The notes under the pieces were generated by a model. It had not been told where the DNA came from and did not search any database. It was given only the letters and a program-made list of their open reading frames with translations. A DNA stretch of 64,000 nt. Source: Poindextera sp963719975. Its GTDB lineage: Bacteria > Pseudomonadota > Alphaproteobacteria > Caulobacterales > Caulobacteraceae. The stretch covers positions 682,001 to 746,000 of the forward strand of contig CAVRED010000007.1 in assembly GCA_963719975.1 (NCBI GenBank), read 5' to 3'. A program made the translations under genes and the position numbers. Positions 63,381 to 64,000 of this stretch are shown here, piece by piece (position 1 is the first letter of the stretch; each line of letters opens with the position of its first letter).

Positions 63381-64000
63381 ATGAGCGAAGACGTCGAACG
63401 CGAAGTCGATGGAGTACGACATCGTCATCGTCGGCGGCGGGCCTGCGGGCCTGGCGGCGGCGATCCGGCTGAAACAGCTGTCAGCCGAATCTCACCGTCG
63501 GCGGTGCTCGAAAAGGGTTCGGAGGTCGGCGCCCACATCCTGTCCGGCGCGGTGATCGACCCCAAGGCGCTGAACGAACTCATTCCCGACTGGAAGGACA
63601 AGGGCGCGCCGCTCGAGACGGCGGTCACGAAGGACAAGTTGCTCTGGCTCGGCCCGGCCGGCGTGATCGACTTCAGCATCCTTGTCCCTGTTGCCGCCGT
63701 TCATGAACAACCACGGCAACTACATCGCCTCGCCTGGGCAATATGTGCCGCTGGCTGGCGAGCGAGGCCGAAGCGCTCGGCGTCGAGATCTATCCCGGGA
63801 TGGCCGCGTCCGACCTCGTTTACCGCGAGGACGGCTCGGTGAAAGGCGTTGTCGCCGGCGTGTTCGGCGTCGGCAAGGACGGCGAGAGGAAGCCGGACTA
63901 TCAGCCGGGTCTGGAGCTGCACGCCAAGTACGACTTGGTCGCCGAGGGCGTGCGCGGCTCGCTCGCCAAGGTGCTGCAGGCGCGGTTTCAGCTTACCGAA
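63381..64000 (+). CDS. Electron transfer flavoprotein:ubiquinone oxidoreductase (partial, frame changes)
   Basis: Links ETF reduced by acyl-CoA dehydrogenases to the ubiquinone pool. The FAD motif YDIVIVGGGPAGLAAAIRLKQL, then VLEKGSEVGAHILSGAVIDPKALNELIPDWKDKGAPLETAVT, FMNNHGNYIASLG-type text and PGMAASDLVYREDGSVKGV...YDLVAEGVRGSLAKVL all match the family. ATG 63381 begins MSEDVEREV. Frame changes fall near 63410, 63485, 63500, 63700 and 63735. The gene runs off the right edge. Confidence 0.88.

Overview
This window looks like the chromosome of an alphaproteobacterium of the order Caulobacterales (Caulobacter/Phenylobacterium-like). The evidence is very high GC content, holdfast-type polysaccharide genes (hfsD/A/B/E-like), a lipid A operon that uses LpxI, a uninterrupted pyrH-frr-uppS-cdsA-dxr-rseP-bamA-skp-lpxD-fabZ-lpxA-lpxI-lpxB run, a trpE/trpG/trpD/trpC block next to lexA, and a direct-repeat SOS box (GTTC-N7-GTTC) of the alphaproteobacterial type. 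Almost everything is housekeeping. I see no prophage, transposase or CRISPR array.

Layout. 1-5.1 kb (minus strand): the 5'-truncated end of rnr (RNase R), then an accessory set lying between rnr and topA: an alpha/beta hydrolase, a TcuA-like flavoprotein dehydrogenase, two GNAT acetyltransferases and a cupin. 5.1-9.6 kb (minus): topA, dprA, plsY. 9.6-10.4 kb: a divergent ArsR regulator/cupin pair around a perfect 12-bp palindrome. 10.4-10.6 kb: a long hairpin that may be a 6S-like RNA, plus a smaller hairpin. 10.6-13.4 kb (minus): ruvX, pyrB and a dihydroorotase-like pyrC that lacks the metal ligands. 13.5-17.3 kb: gatC-gatA and gatB, with a secreted Ala-rich protein between them on the other strand. 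17.3-19.1 kb: RcnB-like protein, glutathione S-transferase, Sel1-type protein. 19.1-23.9 kb: holdfast-type export and initiation genes. 24.0-25.7 kb: tRNA-Ser(GCU) and an acetyltransferase/pseudaminic acid synthase fusion. 25.8-38.7 kb: the long envelope biogenesis operon (isoprenoid carrier, phospholipid, outer membrane assembly, lipid A). 38.7-44.5 kb: gltA, gltX, comEC, lexA. 44.5-50.7 kb (minus): ppiD-trpE, trpG-trpD-trpC. 50.8-55.6 kb: tpiA, a luciferase-like monooxygenase, a GNAT, secG, pyrG. 55.6-61.1 kb: protein glycosylation-type genes (two GT2-like proteins, a SPINDLY/OGT-like transferase), a radical SAM enzyme and an FkbM methyltransferase remnant. 61.1-64 kb: an outer membrane protein, a family-4-type uracil-DNA glycosylase, a membrane protein and the start of an ETF:ubiquinone oxidoreductase.

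Quality. Many otherwise normal, often essential genes (rnr, topA, dprA, plsY, pyrC, fabZ, lpxI, lpxB, the SPINDLY gene, ETF-QO) carry single-base frame changes, commonly in G/C runs and concentrated in the first 9.5 kb. I read these as consensus errors, not as real pseudogenes, and give each such gene its full span.

How the parts fit together: the 25.8-38.7 kb operon makes the undecaprenyl carrier, CDP-diacylglycerol and lipid A and folds outer membrane proteins. The hfs-type genes use the undecaprenyl carrier for a surface polysaccharide. pyrB/pyrH/pyrG supply pyrimidine nucleotides for UDP/CDP-activated precursors.
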